Notes under the pieces: model-generated | Database searches by the model: none | What the model was told of the DNA's origin: nothing | Seen by the model: the letters and a program-made list of their open reading frames with translations, nothing else | Translations under genes and position numbers: made by a program | NCBI GenBank assembly: GCA_934278995.1 | Contig: CAKQWM010000004.1 | Span: 1-64,000, forward strand | Source: an uncultured Clostridia bacterium | GTDB taxonomy: Bacteria; Bacillota; Clostridia; Christensenellales; Borkfalkiaceae | DNA length: 64,000 nucleotides | Direction of reading: 5' to 3' | Shown: positions 15,693 through 23,934 of the stretch, piece after piece | Layout: each line of letters begins with the position of its first letter | Numbering within the stretch: position 1 is the stretch's first letter

Positions 15693-15995
15693 TTTCTGTC
15701 ATAACCACGCCATTATATTTATTAAAAACATATCGAGCGTCGCTGTAAATTTTATAGATTTTTCGCCTCTTGTTTTAACCAGAACTTGAAAAAGAACAAA
15801 TAAGGTTTGTTAATATAATAATCGTAAATAGCCGATTTGTCAAACGTTAGAAAAGTTTTCTTAAAAATATATAATTTCGTATTTTGTCTTTATTGTTTCA
15901 TTTACGGTTTTTTTCGTGGATTTAGTTATGCGTTTAGTTGTGAGGCTTTATGTATAACATAATAAAATTTTCGGCTATTGCAACTGTTAAAGCAA

Positions 15996-16026
15996 CAAAA
16001 AGTCCTTCTATAGGTCGATTAACGGC
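15996..16026 (-). repeat. TATA-core element 9
   Basis: On the minus strand: GTTAATCGACC, core TATA (16009-16012), GAAGGACTTTTTG. It follows the terminator of the lipoprotein gene. Confidence 0.6.
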
Positions 16027-16031
16027 ATTTT

Positions 16032-16061
16032 AAACGGGCGACCGTCGGTCGCCCGTTTTTT
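16032..16061. terminator. Strong intrinsic terminator
   Basis: AAACGGGCGACC, loop GTC, GGTCGCCCGTTTTTT: a perfect 12-bp stem just after the minus-strand lipoprotein gene, symmetrical enough to work both ways. Confidence 0.88.
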
Positions 16062-16085
16062 AAATTTATTCTTTTAAATCCTTAG

Positions 16086-17042
16086 TTAATCGACGGTAAC
16101 GGTTTCTTCGTAGCCGTTTTCATATATAAACTTGTAACCGTCGGAGATTTTTTCGACGATTATCTTCGCTTCGTCGGTTTCGGTTTCGTATTTTAAAAGA
16201 TATTTGTTTTCGCCTATGCTTTCAACTTTAAACTCTTTTTCGGTTTGTCCCGCTTCGACTTCGAGTTTGAGTTGCATTTTGCCGTTCTCGTTCTCGATTT
16301 CGATTTCGGTTTTCTGAACGCTTACGCCGCCCTCGAAAATTTCGTATTCGTAACTCGTTTCGGTTTCGCCGTTCTCGACTTCTACGGAATATTCAATCTT
16401 TACAAAGTTTCCTCTGTCTTCCGCGCTGTAAGTTATAAATTCGATTGACGTTTCCATCTCGCCGTTTTCTTCTTCGACTTCGCGTTTTCCGTTAACGTCG
16501 TATTTTTTGTCGCCCGATACCAAAACACCGCTAATCGTCGTAGATATTTCTTTTTCAACCTCGCCGTCGTCGTCGATTTCCTCTTTAGTTACGGTGTCGA
16601 GTTCGTCGTAATACATTTTTACTTCGTTTTGACCGACAACCGTAATCGTCATACAAAAAGCGTAATCTTTAAGGGCTTCTTCTGAAGAATCGTTTTTTTC
16701 GAGCGTCTGATTTATCGCTCCGCCGCTTAACGCGCCGTCAAACATAACCAAACAGTTTTTCAATTCTTTTACGCCGTCGTCGGTTATCTTGTCGGGACGA
16801 GAATCTTTCGCTTCGCCCTCTCCTTGCACAACTGTTAACGATAGCGCGTTAACGTGGGTTTTTTCGGTCGCGGATAAATAACTGATTCCCGAAAAAGCGG
16901 ATATTGCGTAAACTTCTTTAGGTGACGGCTTGTTTGCCCTTTCTGCGTCTTTAGTCGGTTGTTTATCACATGCGATAAGCCCTGCCACTATGGATACCGA
17001 TAAAATAAGCCCGAGAATAATTGCGGTGAGTTTTTGTTTCAT
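16086..17042 (-). CDS. Lipoprotein of ECF sigma regulon
   Basis: A 318-residue lipoprotein with lipobox GLIAC and mature Cys25. The rest is acidic and rich in repeated beta-strand segments of the form ...ENGETETSYEYEIFEG..., probably a beta-sheet surface protein. I recognise no named domain. It has a GGAGGT ribosome site. Its promoter (17076-17102) matches the one before the sigma factor gene, so it is probably a direct target of that sigma factor and may be part of its signal-sensing circuit. Confidence 0.8.
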   Translation of the reverse strand: MKQKLTAIILGLILSVSIVAGLIACDKQPTKDAERANKPSPKEVYAISAFSGISYLSATEKTHVNALSLTVVQGEGEAKDSRPDKITDDGVKELKNCLVMFDGALSGGAINQTLEKNDSSEEALKDYAFCMTITVVGQNEVKMYYDELDTVTKEEIDDDGEVEKEISTTISGVLVSGDKKYDVNGKREVEEENGEMETSIEFITYSAEDRGNFVKIEYSVEVENGETETSYEYEIFEGGVSVQKTEIEIENENGKMQLKLEVEAGQTEKEFKVESIGENKYLLKYETETDEAKIIVEKISDGYKFIYENGYEETVTVD

Positions 17043-17075
17043 TTTTGTTACCTCCGTAATGTTGTTTTCGCTATA

Positions 17076-17102
17076 TATACGAAACTACTTCGGTAAAATT
17101 CC
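17076..17102 (-). promoter_or_regulatory. ECF-type promoter of the lipoprotein gene
   Basis: On the minus strand GGAATT, a 15-bp spacer, CGTATA continuing TATA. The same arrangement with the same spacing stands at 18702-18728. GGAA(C) -35 and CGT -10 elements are typical of ECF sigma factors. Confidence 0.75.
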
Positions 17103-17144
17103 AAACGTTTGAAAAAAAATTTTTAAAAATTTTCGCGGCTTATA

Positions 17145-18146
17145 TCAGTCGTCTTCTTCTTCAAACAGTTTTTCTTTCACTAATTCGATAAGATCTTCAA
17201 GCAGTTCGCCGTAGTCTTCGGTTTCCTCGTTTATTTCGTCGATTTCTTCTTTCAACTCTTTCGCAACTTCTTCAAGTTCTTCGATAAATTCGTAAACGTC
17301 TTCGTATTTTACGGCGTTAAAGTCTATTTTACATTCGGTTTTGTATTCGGAAACGAACGTTTTTATTTCTTTTTCAAACGGAAAGTTGTCTATAACTTCG
17401 TCCTTATCTATATTATACGGTTGCAGTTTGGCTATAAGAGCCTCGGCGTCGGCTATCTTTTTTTCGGCGAGAGCGATTACTTTTTGTTTAAACTTCGTTA
17501 TTAAATTCTTCTCGTAATCGCTTATATTGTTGTTTTCGTAATAGTCTTCGATTTCGTCGAGTTCTTTCTCGGTAAGATTTATCACGTTTATTTTGTTGAA
17601 ATCGAGAACGGAACGTACTGCGCTTATCACCTTTTCTCTTTTTTCGTCAAGTGTTTTTTTGGTTTTTTCGTCGAAAACGCTGAGTTTTACGTTGCTCAGA
17701 TTGATTCCCGTTTTTTCCATTTCGTAAAGAAGCGCCGTAGTAGCGTCGCCGATATTTTTTCCCACGTAATTTTTATTGTATAAGATTATCGCGCCGTCTT
17801 CGTTCAACGCGGTTTGCCGTGTTACCGTATCGTTTTTATCCGCGACGAATTTCACGCGCGGGTTAACGCTTAATATAATGGTATAGGCATCGGCTGTCAA
17901 GGGTTTTTGCGACGTAATCAATATTATGGGTAAAAGTACGGCGCATATAATAATGCACGCCGCAAGTCCTTGTAAAACCAACTTTTTCATTCCGATAAAG
18001 CGGCTTTTTTCCTTTTTGTTTTTATTGCCGTTTTCAACTTCGCTTCTGAGTTTTATTGCTTGCCAGTTTACCGAATCTTCTATTTTTCGGGAAATTTCGG
18101 GCGTTTCTGCTTCGATTTCGGCAATTATTTTGTTTTTAGTCTTCAT
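17145..18146 (-). CDS. RsgI-like membrane anti-sigma factor
   Basis: A 333-residue single-pass protein. The cytoplasmic N-terminal part (about 1-52) precedes a membrane helix (about 53-77). Next comes an extracytoplasmic segment with INPRV-like ILSVNPRVKFVADKND and ALNEDGAIIL, typical of the RsgI middle domain. A long helical, very acidic C-terminal region (about 170-333) follows. It should sequester the adjacent sigma factor until an envelope signal is sensed. Its start overlaps the sigma gene by 4 bp. The C-terminal domain is not a known carbohydrate sensor. Confidence 0.8.
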   Translation of the reverse strand: MKTKNKIIAEIEAETPEISRKIEDSVNWQAIKLRSEVENGNKNKKEKSRFIGMKKLVLQGLAACIIICAVLLPIILITSQKPLTADAYTIILSVNPRVKFVADKNDTVTRQTALNEDGAIILYNKNYVGKNIGDATTALLYEMEKTGINLSNVKLSVFDEKTKKTLDEKREKVISAVRSVLDFNKINVINLTEKELDEIEDYYENNNISDYEKNLITKFKQKVIALAEKKIADAEALIAKLQPYNIDKDEVIDNFPFEKEIKTFVSEYKTECKIDFNAVKYEDVYEFIEELEEVAKELKEEIDEINEETEDYGELLEDLIELVKEKLFEEEDD

Positions 18147-18667
18147 TCATACACCTCTTCGTAAAATTTCCTTATTTTTACAAGCAGTTTTAAATATCTC
18201 CAATTAACGGTTGAAACGGAGGTTTTTGTCATCTTCGCTATTTCAACCTGCTTAAAACCGTAAATTACGGCAAGTTCAAGAAGTCTGAATTCTTCTTCTT
18301 TAAGATTTTTCTTGCAATAGTCTATAAGAGGAAAACCGTTTATTTCATTGTCTAAAACCGGTATTGTCATTTCAGACGGATCTATCGATTTGTCTATCCT
18401 TTTATGCTTTCTTAACTCGTCAAGGCTTTTTGATTTAGCAATCGACAAAAGATAGGCTTTATAATTTTTGCCTTCGTCTATATACGGTAATTTGTTTAAA
18501 AAAGTAATATACGTATCCTGCATTACGTCTTCCGAATAAACGGAAAAACTACCGAGCGTGTTTTTAACCACGTAAAATACGGCAGACTTTGTCATGGCGT
18601 AAAATTCGCTGAAATATTCTTTTTCACCGTTCTTGAGTTTTTTTACGATTTTGTCGAGATTAAGCAT
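18143..18667 (-). CDS. ECF-type RNA polymerase sigma factor
   Basis: A 174-residue sigma factor. Region 2 contains YSEDVMQDTYITFLNKL and the YKAYLLSIAKSKSLDELRK stretch. Region 4 has a helix-turn-helix with VIYGFKQVEIAKMTKTSVSTVNWRY. It is co-translated with the anti-sigma factor. The gene is preceded by its own ECF-like promoter, implying autoregulation. Confidence 0.9.
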   Translation of the reverse strand: MLNLDKIVKKLKNGEKEYFSEFYAMTKSAVFYVVKNTLGSFSVYSEDVMQDTYITFLNKLPYIDEGKNYKAYLLSIAKSKSLDELRKHKRIDKSIDPSEMTIPVLDNEINGFPLIDYCKKNLKEEEFRLLELAVIYGFKQVEIAKMTKTSVSTVNWRYLKLLVKIRKFYEEVYE

Positions 18668-18701
18668 CTTAGCCTTCGGGTTGTTTCTTCTCTTCGTTAT
18701 A

Positions 18702-18728
18702 TATACGAAAAAACAACCGTAAATTTCC
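18702..18728 (-). promoter_or_regulatory. Autoregulatory ECF promoter of sigma gene
   Basis: On the minus strand GGAAAT, a 15-bp spacer, CGTATA continuing TATA. It aligns without gaps to 17076-17102, with identity extending into the flanking ACGAA. Confidence 0.75.
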
Positions 18729-18787
18729 GATTTTTATTTGATAAATTTATTTCTGTTTCGTTTTTTTCGGTAATAAGATATAAGCAA

Positions 18788-18820
18788 CAGTCGGATAACG
18801 GGCTTATAGGCGGACTTTTT
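18788..18820 (+). repeat. TATA-core element 10
   Basis: Left half GGATAACGGGCT, core TATA at 18805-18808, right half GGCGGACTTTTT. It is one of the copies closest to the family consensus; the arms do not pair with each other. Confidence 0.7.
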
Positions 18821-19144
18821 AAAATAATTCGTTATAAAATATTCTTTTTTGCGGTCGTGATATCCGTTTTTCGTCCGTAAAGGATAACCGTTGCGTCCGC
18901 TTAAAATTTAATTTAGCCTGTTAAAATCTTTTGTACGTCTGAAATGCGGTCTATACGGCGACGACTGATATCCCGAATTATTTATACGAAATATTGCTAC
19001 TTTTTATATTATATACGTCGGCGCGATAAAACGCAAGGATTTTTTATAATGCTTCCCGAGTAAAAAACTATTTTTTATTCTTTAAAATTCTATTGTAAAA
19101 AACCGTTTATTTTTTTAATAAACGTCGTTTTATAAATGAAAAAA

Positions 19145-19177
19145 CGGCAATAACGGGCTTATAGCCCGTTATTGCCG
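19145..19177. terminator. TATA-core element 11, perfect palindrome
   Basis: CGGCAATAACGGGCT, loop TAT, AGCCCGTTATTGCCG: perfect 15-bp arms around the core at 19160-19163. It lies 17 bp past the stop of the XRE gene and is followed on that strand by TTTTTTC, so it works as its terminator. It is the only fully symmetrical family member here. Confidence 0.85.
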
Positions 19178-19193
19178 AAAGCAAAAAGCGTTG

Positions 19194-19385
19194 TCAATAA
19201 TCCGTAAGTTCGAGAATATAATCGACGGATACACCGTAAAGCCTCGCAAGTTTAATAAGAAGCGGTATAGGTATCTGCCTTTGCCCCGCTTCGTATTGCG
19301 AATATGTATTTTGCTTTACGTTAAGCGTCTTTGAAACGAACTCCTGTGTGTAGCCGTTTTCTTCTCTCAATTCTCTGAGTCTCAT
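19194..19385 (-). CDS. XRE-family transcriptional regulator
   Basis: A 63-residue protein that is almost only a Cro/C1-type helix-turn-helix: LRELREENGYTQEFVSKTLNV, then QNTYSQYEAGQRQIP and LARLYGVSVDYILEL. The ATG at 19385 is preferred over an in-frame TTG at 19406; neither has a strong ribosome site. It is monocistronic. Three TGTGATA or TGATAT half-sites upstream (about 19434-19484) are plausible operators and overlap the divergent promoter at 19448-19476, so it may control itself and that transcript. Confidence 0.85.
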   Translation of the reverse strand: MRLRELREENGYTQEFVSKTLNVKQNTYSQYEAGQRQIPIPLLIKLARLYGVSVDYILELTDY

Positions 19386-19447
19386 ATTCCCATTATTGTT
19401 TGGCAAAAAATATTTTTAGTATTTTATCTCAAATTGTGATATTTCGG

Positions 19448-19476
19448 TTGACATTCATCTTACTTTGTGATAGATT
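19448..19476 (+). promoter_or_regulatory. Orphan strong promoter, divergent from XRE gene
   Basis: TTGACA, 17-bp spacer, TAGATT with an extended TG. TGTGATA-type half-sites flank and overlap it. No gene follows before two terminator-like hairpins. Confidence 0.65.
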
Positions 19477-19482
19477 AGTGAT

Positions 19483-19615
19483 ATGGTTTCATCTTAACCG
19501 CCGACGTTTTTTTAAAAATTCTTCCGTCGGTTTTTAATCGCAGCATATCCGTACTTTTACCCCGAAAGTAGAATATTATAAAGGGCAATCGATCGACCGT
19601 CGGTTGTCCTTTTTC
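19483..19615 (+). ncRNA. Candidate small RNA between XRE gene and feoA
   Basis: The segment begins at the predicted start of the orphan promoter. It contains a hairpin AACC..GACG / CGTCGGTTTTT (about 19495-19535) and ends with a second, AAAGGGCAATCG / CGGTTGTCCTTTTT (about 19580-19614). The longest ORF is only four codons. It could be one or two short RNAs; there is no family match that I know. Confidence 0.35.
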
Positions 19616-19630
19616 GTAACGGTCGAATGG

Positions 19631-19676
19631 TTTATATAATCGTATTTTAACAGTTTACATAATCGTATTTTAACAA
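19631..19676. repeat. Tandem 23-bp direct repeat upstream of feoA
   Basis: TTTATATAATCGTATTTTAAC..G followed at once by TTTACATAATCGTATTTTAAC..A, differing at two positions. It ends 25 bp before the -35 of the feoA promoter, where an activator or repressor could bind two adjacent sites. Confidence 0.6.
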
Positions 19677-19701
19677 TATCTTATGCGCGCGAGGGTTTCG
19701 T

Positions 19702-19730
19702 TTGACATATTTACGCGATGGTATTATAAT
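19702..19730 (+). promoter_or_regulatory. feoAB promoter
   Basis: TTGACA, 17-bp spacer, TATAAT: a consensus promoter 44 bp upstream of the feoA start. No convincing Fur box was seen. Confidence 0.88.
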
Positions 19731-19773
19731 TACTTTAATTTTATTTGATTTTTAAATAAGGATTGATAAATTT

Positions 19774-20001
19774 ATGAATTTAGCCGAATTAGAAATCGGA
19801 AAGTCCGCGAAAATTACCGCCGTTGGCGGCGACGGCGCGTTAAGATGCAGATTGCTCGATATGGGGCTTATTCCCAAAACTGAAGTTACCCTTCAGAAAG
19901 CAGCGCCTATGGGCGATCCTATCGAAATACATATACGCGGTTACGAACTTACCTTGCGTAAAGAAGAAGCCGAAAAAATCGAGGTGGAGGAAATCGTATG
20001 A
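19774..20001 (+). CDS. feoA: Ferrous iron transport protein A
   Basis: A 75-residue SH3-like cytoplasmic protein of the FeoA family. The conserved core is RCRLLDMGLIPKTEVTLQKAAPMGDPIEIHIRGYELTLRK, with the usual length. It is thought to modulate FeoB GTPase and transport activity. The start has an AAGGA site; the stop overlaps the feoB start by 4 bp (coupled translation). Confidence 0.95.
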   Translation: MNLAELEIGKSAKITAVGGDGALRCRLLDMGLIPKTEVTLQKAAPMGDPIEIHIRGYELTLRKEEAEKIEVEEIV

Positions 20002-22007
20002 TTTTTGCTCTTGTCGGAAATCAGAACTGCGGTAAAACAACCCTTTTCAACGCGTTGACGGGTTCAAATCAGCACGTCGGGAACTTCCCCGGCGTAACCG
20101 TCGATAGAAAATCGGGCGAAATCAAAGGGCAGAAAAACGTTTCGGTAGTGGACCTTCCGGGGATATATTCGCTAAGACCTTACACACAGGAAGAAATCGT
20201 CACGCGTGATTTCATTATCGACGAAAAGCCCGACGGAATCATCAATATAATAGATGCAACGAATATCGAAAGAAATTTATACCTTACTTTGCAACTTCTC
20301 GAGTTAAGGGTGCCTACCGTGCTTGCTCTCAATATGATGGACGAAGTAAGAGAAAACGGCGGCGCGATTGACGTAAAAAAACTCGGTGACGAACTCGGCA
20401 TACCCATAATACCCATAAGCGCGTCAAAGGGCGAAGGCGTTTCGGAACTTATAGATAAAGCCATACAAACGGCAAAATACAGAATTCTTCCCAAAAAATA
20501 CGATTTTTGTACGGAAGATTCGCCTGTTCACCGTTGCATACACGCCATCGCGCACCTTATAGAGGATCACGCCGAAAGGCTCGGGATTCCTCCGAGATTC
20601 TGCACGGCAAAACTTATCGAGGGCGACGAAAGTATAAAGAAAAAACTCGAACTCGACGAAAACGAGCGCGAACTTATAGAACATTGCATCGTACAGATGG
20701 AGGACGAATCGGGGCTTGACAGGAACGCGGCGCTTGCCGATATGAGGTACGCTTTTATAGAAAACGCCGTCGCTACGTCCGTCGTTAAGTGTCACGAAAG
20801 CAAGGGACACGCGCGTTCGGTTAAAATAGACAGAATTTTAACGGGAAAATATACGGCGATACCCGTGTTTTTCGTAATTTTGTTTTTGACTTTCTTTTTG
20901 ACGTTTAACGTTATCGGCAAATATTTGTCGGACCTTTTTGAACTTGGCATAACCGCGCTTTCCTCCGCTTTGGACGGCGCGCTTACCGCTTACGGGTTAA
21001 ACCCCGTCGTACACGGTTTAATAATCGACGGTATATTCACGGGGGTAGGAAGCGTTTTGTCGTTTTTGCCGATCGTCGTAACGCTGTTTTTCTTCCTTTC
21101 CGTACTCGAAGATACCGGTTATATGGCAAGGGTTGCCTTCGTAATGGACAAACCGCTGCGTAAAATAGGTCTTTCGGGAAGAAGTTTCGTTCCTATGCTT
21201 ATGGGATTCGGGTGTTCGGTTCCCGCCGTAATGGCAACGAGAACGGTTTCTTCCGACCGCGACAGAAAAATGACTATTTTATTGACGCCGTATATGAGTT
21301 GTTCGGCAAAAATAGCCATTTACGCGGTGTTTACTCAGGCATTTTTTCCTTCTTACGGCGCTTTCGTAATGATGGGGCTATATTTGTTCGGCGTTCTTCT
21401 TGCCGTTCTGGTTGCGATAATACTTAAATCGACGGCGTTTAAAGGTCAGCCCGTGCCGTTTGTAATGGAACTTCCGAATTACCGCATGCCGTCTTTTAAA
21501 AGCGTGGTGTTGCTTCTCTGGGAAAAAGCCAAAGATTTTTTATCGCGGGCGTTTACCGTCATACTCCTTGCAACCGTAATTATATGGTTCCTGCAAAGTT
21601 TTGACTATAAACTAAATTTCGTAACCGATAGTTCCTTAAGTCTTTTGGCGTATTTTGGAAAAGGTATTTCGGTAATCTTTAAACCTCTCGGTTTTGCCGA
21701 CTGGCGCGTAACTACCGCGCTCGTTTCGGGCTTTACCGCAAAAGAAGCCGTGGTGTCCTCTCTCGCCGTTTTATGCGGAACGAGCGCCGACGCGCTTTCC
21801 GCCGTTTTACCGTCGGTTTTTACGCCGTTATCCGCCGTGAGTTTTCTCGTTTTCACCCTGTTATATACGCCTTGCGTGGCAACGATTTCCACTGTAAGGA
21901 AGGAGTTTAAATCGTTTTGGGCAACGCTCGGCGTCGTGTTTATGCAATGCGCCGTCGCCTACCTTATGAGTTTTATCGTATATCAGACGGGAAGTTTGTT
22001 CGTATGA
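19998..22007 (+). CDS. feoB: Ferrous iron transporter B
   Basis: A 669-residue Fe2+ permease with an N-terminal G-domain: G1 GNQNCGKTT, G3 DLPGIY, G4 NMMDE, G5 ISASKGEG. A helical linker follows, then a membrane part of about ten helices with two gate regions (GCSVPAVMATRT and TAKEAVVSSL). It lacks the extended C-terminal tail of enterobacterial FeoB; that role may be taken by the small protein encoded next. It supplies ferrous iron under anaerobic conditions. Confidence 0.96.
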   Translation: MIFALVGNQNCGKTTLFNALTGSNQHVGNFPGVTVDRKSGEIKGQKNVSVVDLPGIYSLRPYTQEEIVTRDFIIDEKPDGIINIIDATNIERNLYLTLQLLELRVPTVLALNMMDEVRENGGAIDVKKLGDELGIPIIPISASKGEGVSELIDKAIQTAKYRILPKKYDFCTEDSPVHRCIHAIAHLIEDHAERLGIPPRFCTAKLIEGDESIKKKLELDENERELIEHCIVQMEDESGLDRNAALADMRYAFIENAVATSVVKCHESKGHARSVKIDRILTGKYTAIPVFFVILFLTFFLTFNVIGKYLSDLFELGITALSSALDGALTAYGLNPVVHGLIIDGIFTGVGSVLSFLPIVVTLFFFLSVLEDTGYMARVAFVMDKPLRKIGLSGRSFVPMLMGFGCSVPAVMATRTVSSDRDRKMTILLTPYMSCSAKIAIYAVFTQAFFPSYGAFVMMGLYLFGVLLAVLVAIILKSTAFKGQPVPFVMELPNYRMPSFKSVVLLLWEKAKDFLSRAFTVILLATVIIWFLQSFDYKLNFVTDSSLSLLAYFGKGISVIFKPLGFADWRVTTALVSGFTAKEAVVSSLAVLCGTSADALSAVLPSVFTPLSAVSFLVFTLLYTPCVATISTVRKEFKSFWATLGVVFMQCAVAYLMSFIVYQTGSLFV

Positions 22008-22192
22008 AACCGCTTGATTATATACTCATAGCCGTAATAGCGGTAATTGTGGGGCTGAGCGTTTTCTTTACGATAAGAAACGCTAAAAACAAAAAGGGTT
22101 GCGGTGGCGGTTGTTCCGGAAATTGCTCCTCTTGCCCCATGAATAAATATCATAACGAAAATAGGAATGATGATTCCGAAAATAACCGATAA
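22004..22192 (+). CDS. FeoB-associated Cys-rich membrane protein
   Basis: A 62-residue protein with one N-terminal membrane helix followed by a basic segment, the cysteine cluster GCGGGCSGNCSSCPM and a polar tail. This matches the FeoB-associated Cys-rich family (PF12669). The ATG overlaps the feoB stop as ATGA. It probably binds iron or senses redox state next to the FeoB pore. The longer upstream reading from 21917 lies inside feoB and is not used. Confidence 0.9.
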   Translation: MKPLDYILIAVIAVIVGLSVFFTIRNAKNKKGCGGGCSGNCSSCPMNKYHNENRNDDSENNR

Positions 22193-22315
22193 CACGTTTA
22201 AGTTATTTTTAAAAGTCTTATTTAAAATATAATAAAAATTTACCGATTACCGTATTTAACCCTTTATTAAAGGGCAAAATCACGTTAAAACTTTGAAGAT
22301 TTTTATTAAAAAATC

Positions 22316-22348
22316 GTCAATAACGGGCTTATAGAGGCATTTTTGTAC
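22316..22348 (+). repeat. TATA-core element 12
   Basis: Left half AATAACGGGCT, core TATA at 22330-22333, right half GAGGCATTTTTG. It lies downstream of the feo operon. Confidence 0.65.
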
Positions 22349-22433
22349 TAAACAAGCAAAAAAGTCGCGTTAAACGCCGTTTGGCTAAGGAACAAAACGA
22401 GCGTTCCGCTATAAGCGAACTTTCAAGAAAAAC

Positions 22434-22472
22434 AAGCGTCCCTTACGGATTTCCGCAAGGGACGCTTTCTTT
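22434..22472 (+). terminator. Intrinsic terminator after feo operon
   Basis: AAGCGTCCCTT, 12-base loop, AAGGGACGCTTTCTTTT: perfect 11-bp stem. Confidence 0.85.
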
Positions 22473-22559
22473 TGTGAGGCAAAATGTATTGTGTAGGCAT
22501 TTTCGGTGTTATTCACCGTTATGAGCAGTGTCGTTAGTTTCAGACGAAACGATATATAA

Positions 22560-23519
22560 TTATTCCGACGGGTAATTTCTTTCGTATTCCTGTATGGCGG
22601 AAACGATGTTTTCTTCTATATTTCCGTCGTTTAAATCTTTATCTCGTCCGAGGTATATTTTAACCGCGACGGGTTCGTCGTAAACCGTTATCTCGTAATT
22701 AAAGCGGAAAAACTTGCTTTGATCGGAAGCAGGCGACGTCGGACATATTTTGTCGCCTATCGTCAGATTGTAATTGTCGTTGCCGTACTCGTTCTTAGCG
22801 GGCGCAACGGAATAATCGACCGTTTGAACGCGTCTTATCTTATCCCCTCTTTTCATATAATATTCGGTCGCTTTTTTAGCGAGCGAATCGAGTCTGATAA
22901 AGTAATACACGTACTCGTCGGCTTGTTCGTGGTTTTCGGCGGGGCAATCGATACTACTTTTACGGAAGTATCCGTTGTATGCGTATTCGCCTAACTTGTA
23001 AACGGGAAGATCTTTTATCTTCTTGGTTACGTAAGACAAATCCTGCGCGCTATCGACTTTTTTATAATCGATATACACCGTGTAATCGGTCGTAAGCGTA
23101 CCGTCTAAAATACTCCCTTTAAAAACGGGATATTGCTTGTTCAAACCGCCTTTTCTGTAGCCGAATTTTTCAGAAGAAGGCGCAACGTCGTTAGTATAAA
23201 CGACGTACTCGTATTTGTCTTTTTCTTCTTTGGATTCTTCAAAAGAAATCTTCGATTCCAAAGCGTACGCGTCGGTGTCGTCGTCTTTGTAAACGTAGTA
23301 ACCGTTGCCTTCCTCGGGAATTACAAGATAACAGACGATGTTTTTTTCTTTCAGTACATCGACCGTGTTTTCTGCGTTGCCCGATTTATAGTACCTTGTA
23401 AGTTCGTAAGTACCCGCTATCGCTTTTTTCGTGTCCGCGTCGATATAAAAGCATCCCGTAAACGTAACGGACAAAGCCAGAATTAAAGACGCGATCAAAA
23501 GTGAAGTTAGTTTTTTCAT
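22560..23519 (-). CDS. Lipoprotein of unknown function
   Basis: A 319-residue lipoprotein with lipobox TFTGC and mature Cys23. The region IAGTYELTRYYKSG resembles the start of lipocalin-like or calycin-like beta-barrel domains; the rest is beta-rich with many Tyr and Lys residues. No named domain is certain. It has a GGAGGT ribosome site. It is a single gene and shows no sign of the ECF promoter found at 17 and 18.7 kb. Confidence 0.75.
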   Translation of the reverse strand: MKKLTSLLIASLILALSVTFTGCFYIDADTKKAIAGTYELTRYYKSGNAENTVDVLKEKNIVCYLVIPEEGNGYYVYKDDDTDAYALESKISFEESKEEKDKYEYVVYTNDVAPSSEKFGYRKGGLNKQYPVFKGSILDGTLTTDYTVYIDYKKVDSAQDLSYVTKKIKDLPVYKLGEYAYNGYFRKSSIDCPAENHEQADEYVYYFIRLDSLAKKATEYYMKRGDKIRRVQTVDYSVAPAKNEYGNDNYNLTIGDKICPTSPASDQSKFFRFNYEITVYDEPVAVKIYLGRDKDLNDGNIEENIVSAIQEYERNYPSE

Positions 23520-23677
23520 CGTTTTACCTCCTGTCTTCCTGTGTATTATATATTTTGCAAACGAAAAACGTTTGATTATCGGTAATTTGTTTTTTCGTCG
23601 GTTTGTTTTTTTTACTTTTCCGGGATAAACTTTATCCGGATTTGCCGAACTTAAAACAAGAAAAATTATAACGTTTA

Positions 23678-23710
23678 TTAGCGATAACGGGCTTATAGCC
23701 CGACTTTTGA
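23678..23710 (+). repeat. TATA-core element 13
   Basis: Left half CGATAACGGGCT, core TATA at 23694-23697, right half GCCCGACTTTTG. It is the last copy in an intergenic region before the glycan cluster. Confidence 0.65.
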
Positions 23711-23755
23711 TATCAGGAAACTAAAAAAGGACATAAAAAATCCGCTTTTATTTTG

Positions 23756-23857
23756 CCAAAAGCCCCTAAGCGTTCTTGATTCCTCGCATACCCCCTGTCG
23801 CTACGTAACGGGCAGTCGATACTTAAATTGCAAGAAGCGTTACGGGCTTTTCTAAAA
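23756..23857. other. Imperfect long inverted repeat, possible structured RNA
   Basis: AAAAGCCCCTAAGCGTTCTTG and the complement of CAAGAAGCGTTACGGGCTTTT match at most positions and enclose about 60 bp with GCATACCCCCTGTCGC. There is no ORF. It could be a noncoding RNA, a MITE or a decayed repeat. Confidence 0.4.
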
Positions 23858-23904
23858 CGGCATAACCGAAAACGCCCTACAAAACTATCGTGAGAATAAA
23901 AGAA

Positions 23905-23932
23905 AAATAACGGCGCAAAAACGCCGTTATTT
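23905..23932. terminator. Terminator after AraC gene
   Basis: AAATAACGGCG, loop CAAAAA, CGCCGTTATTT: perfect 11-bp stem directly after the stop codon. Confidence 0.85.
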
Positions 23933-23934
23933 AT

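Larger units (their letters stand above)
15466..16085. other. Intergenic gap with elements 8 and 9
   Basis: About 620 bp without a credible ORF. It holds two TATA-core elements, the terminator at 16032-16061 and AT-rich sequence. A clear promoter for the ABC-2 operon was not identified. Confidence 0.6.
18729..19193. other. Intergenic gap with elements 10 and 11
   Basis: AT-rich sequence without a credible gene. It contains two TATA-core elements. Confidence 0.6.
22193..22559. other. Intergenic gap between convergent genes
   Basis: It contains element 12 and the terminator at 22434-22467. No gene is seen. Confidence 0.6.
23520..23934. other. Intergenic gap with element 13 and a long imperfect inverted repeat
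   Basis: No ORF. It holds element 13, the structure at 23756-23857 and the terminator at 23905-23932. Confidence 0.6.
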
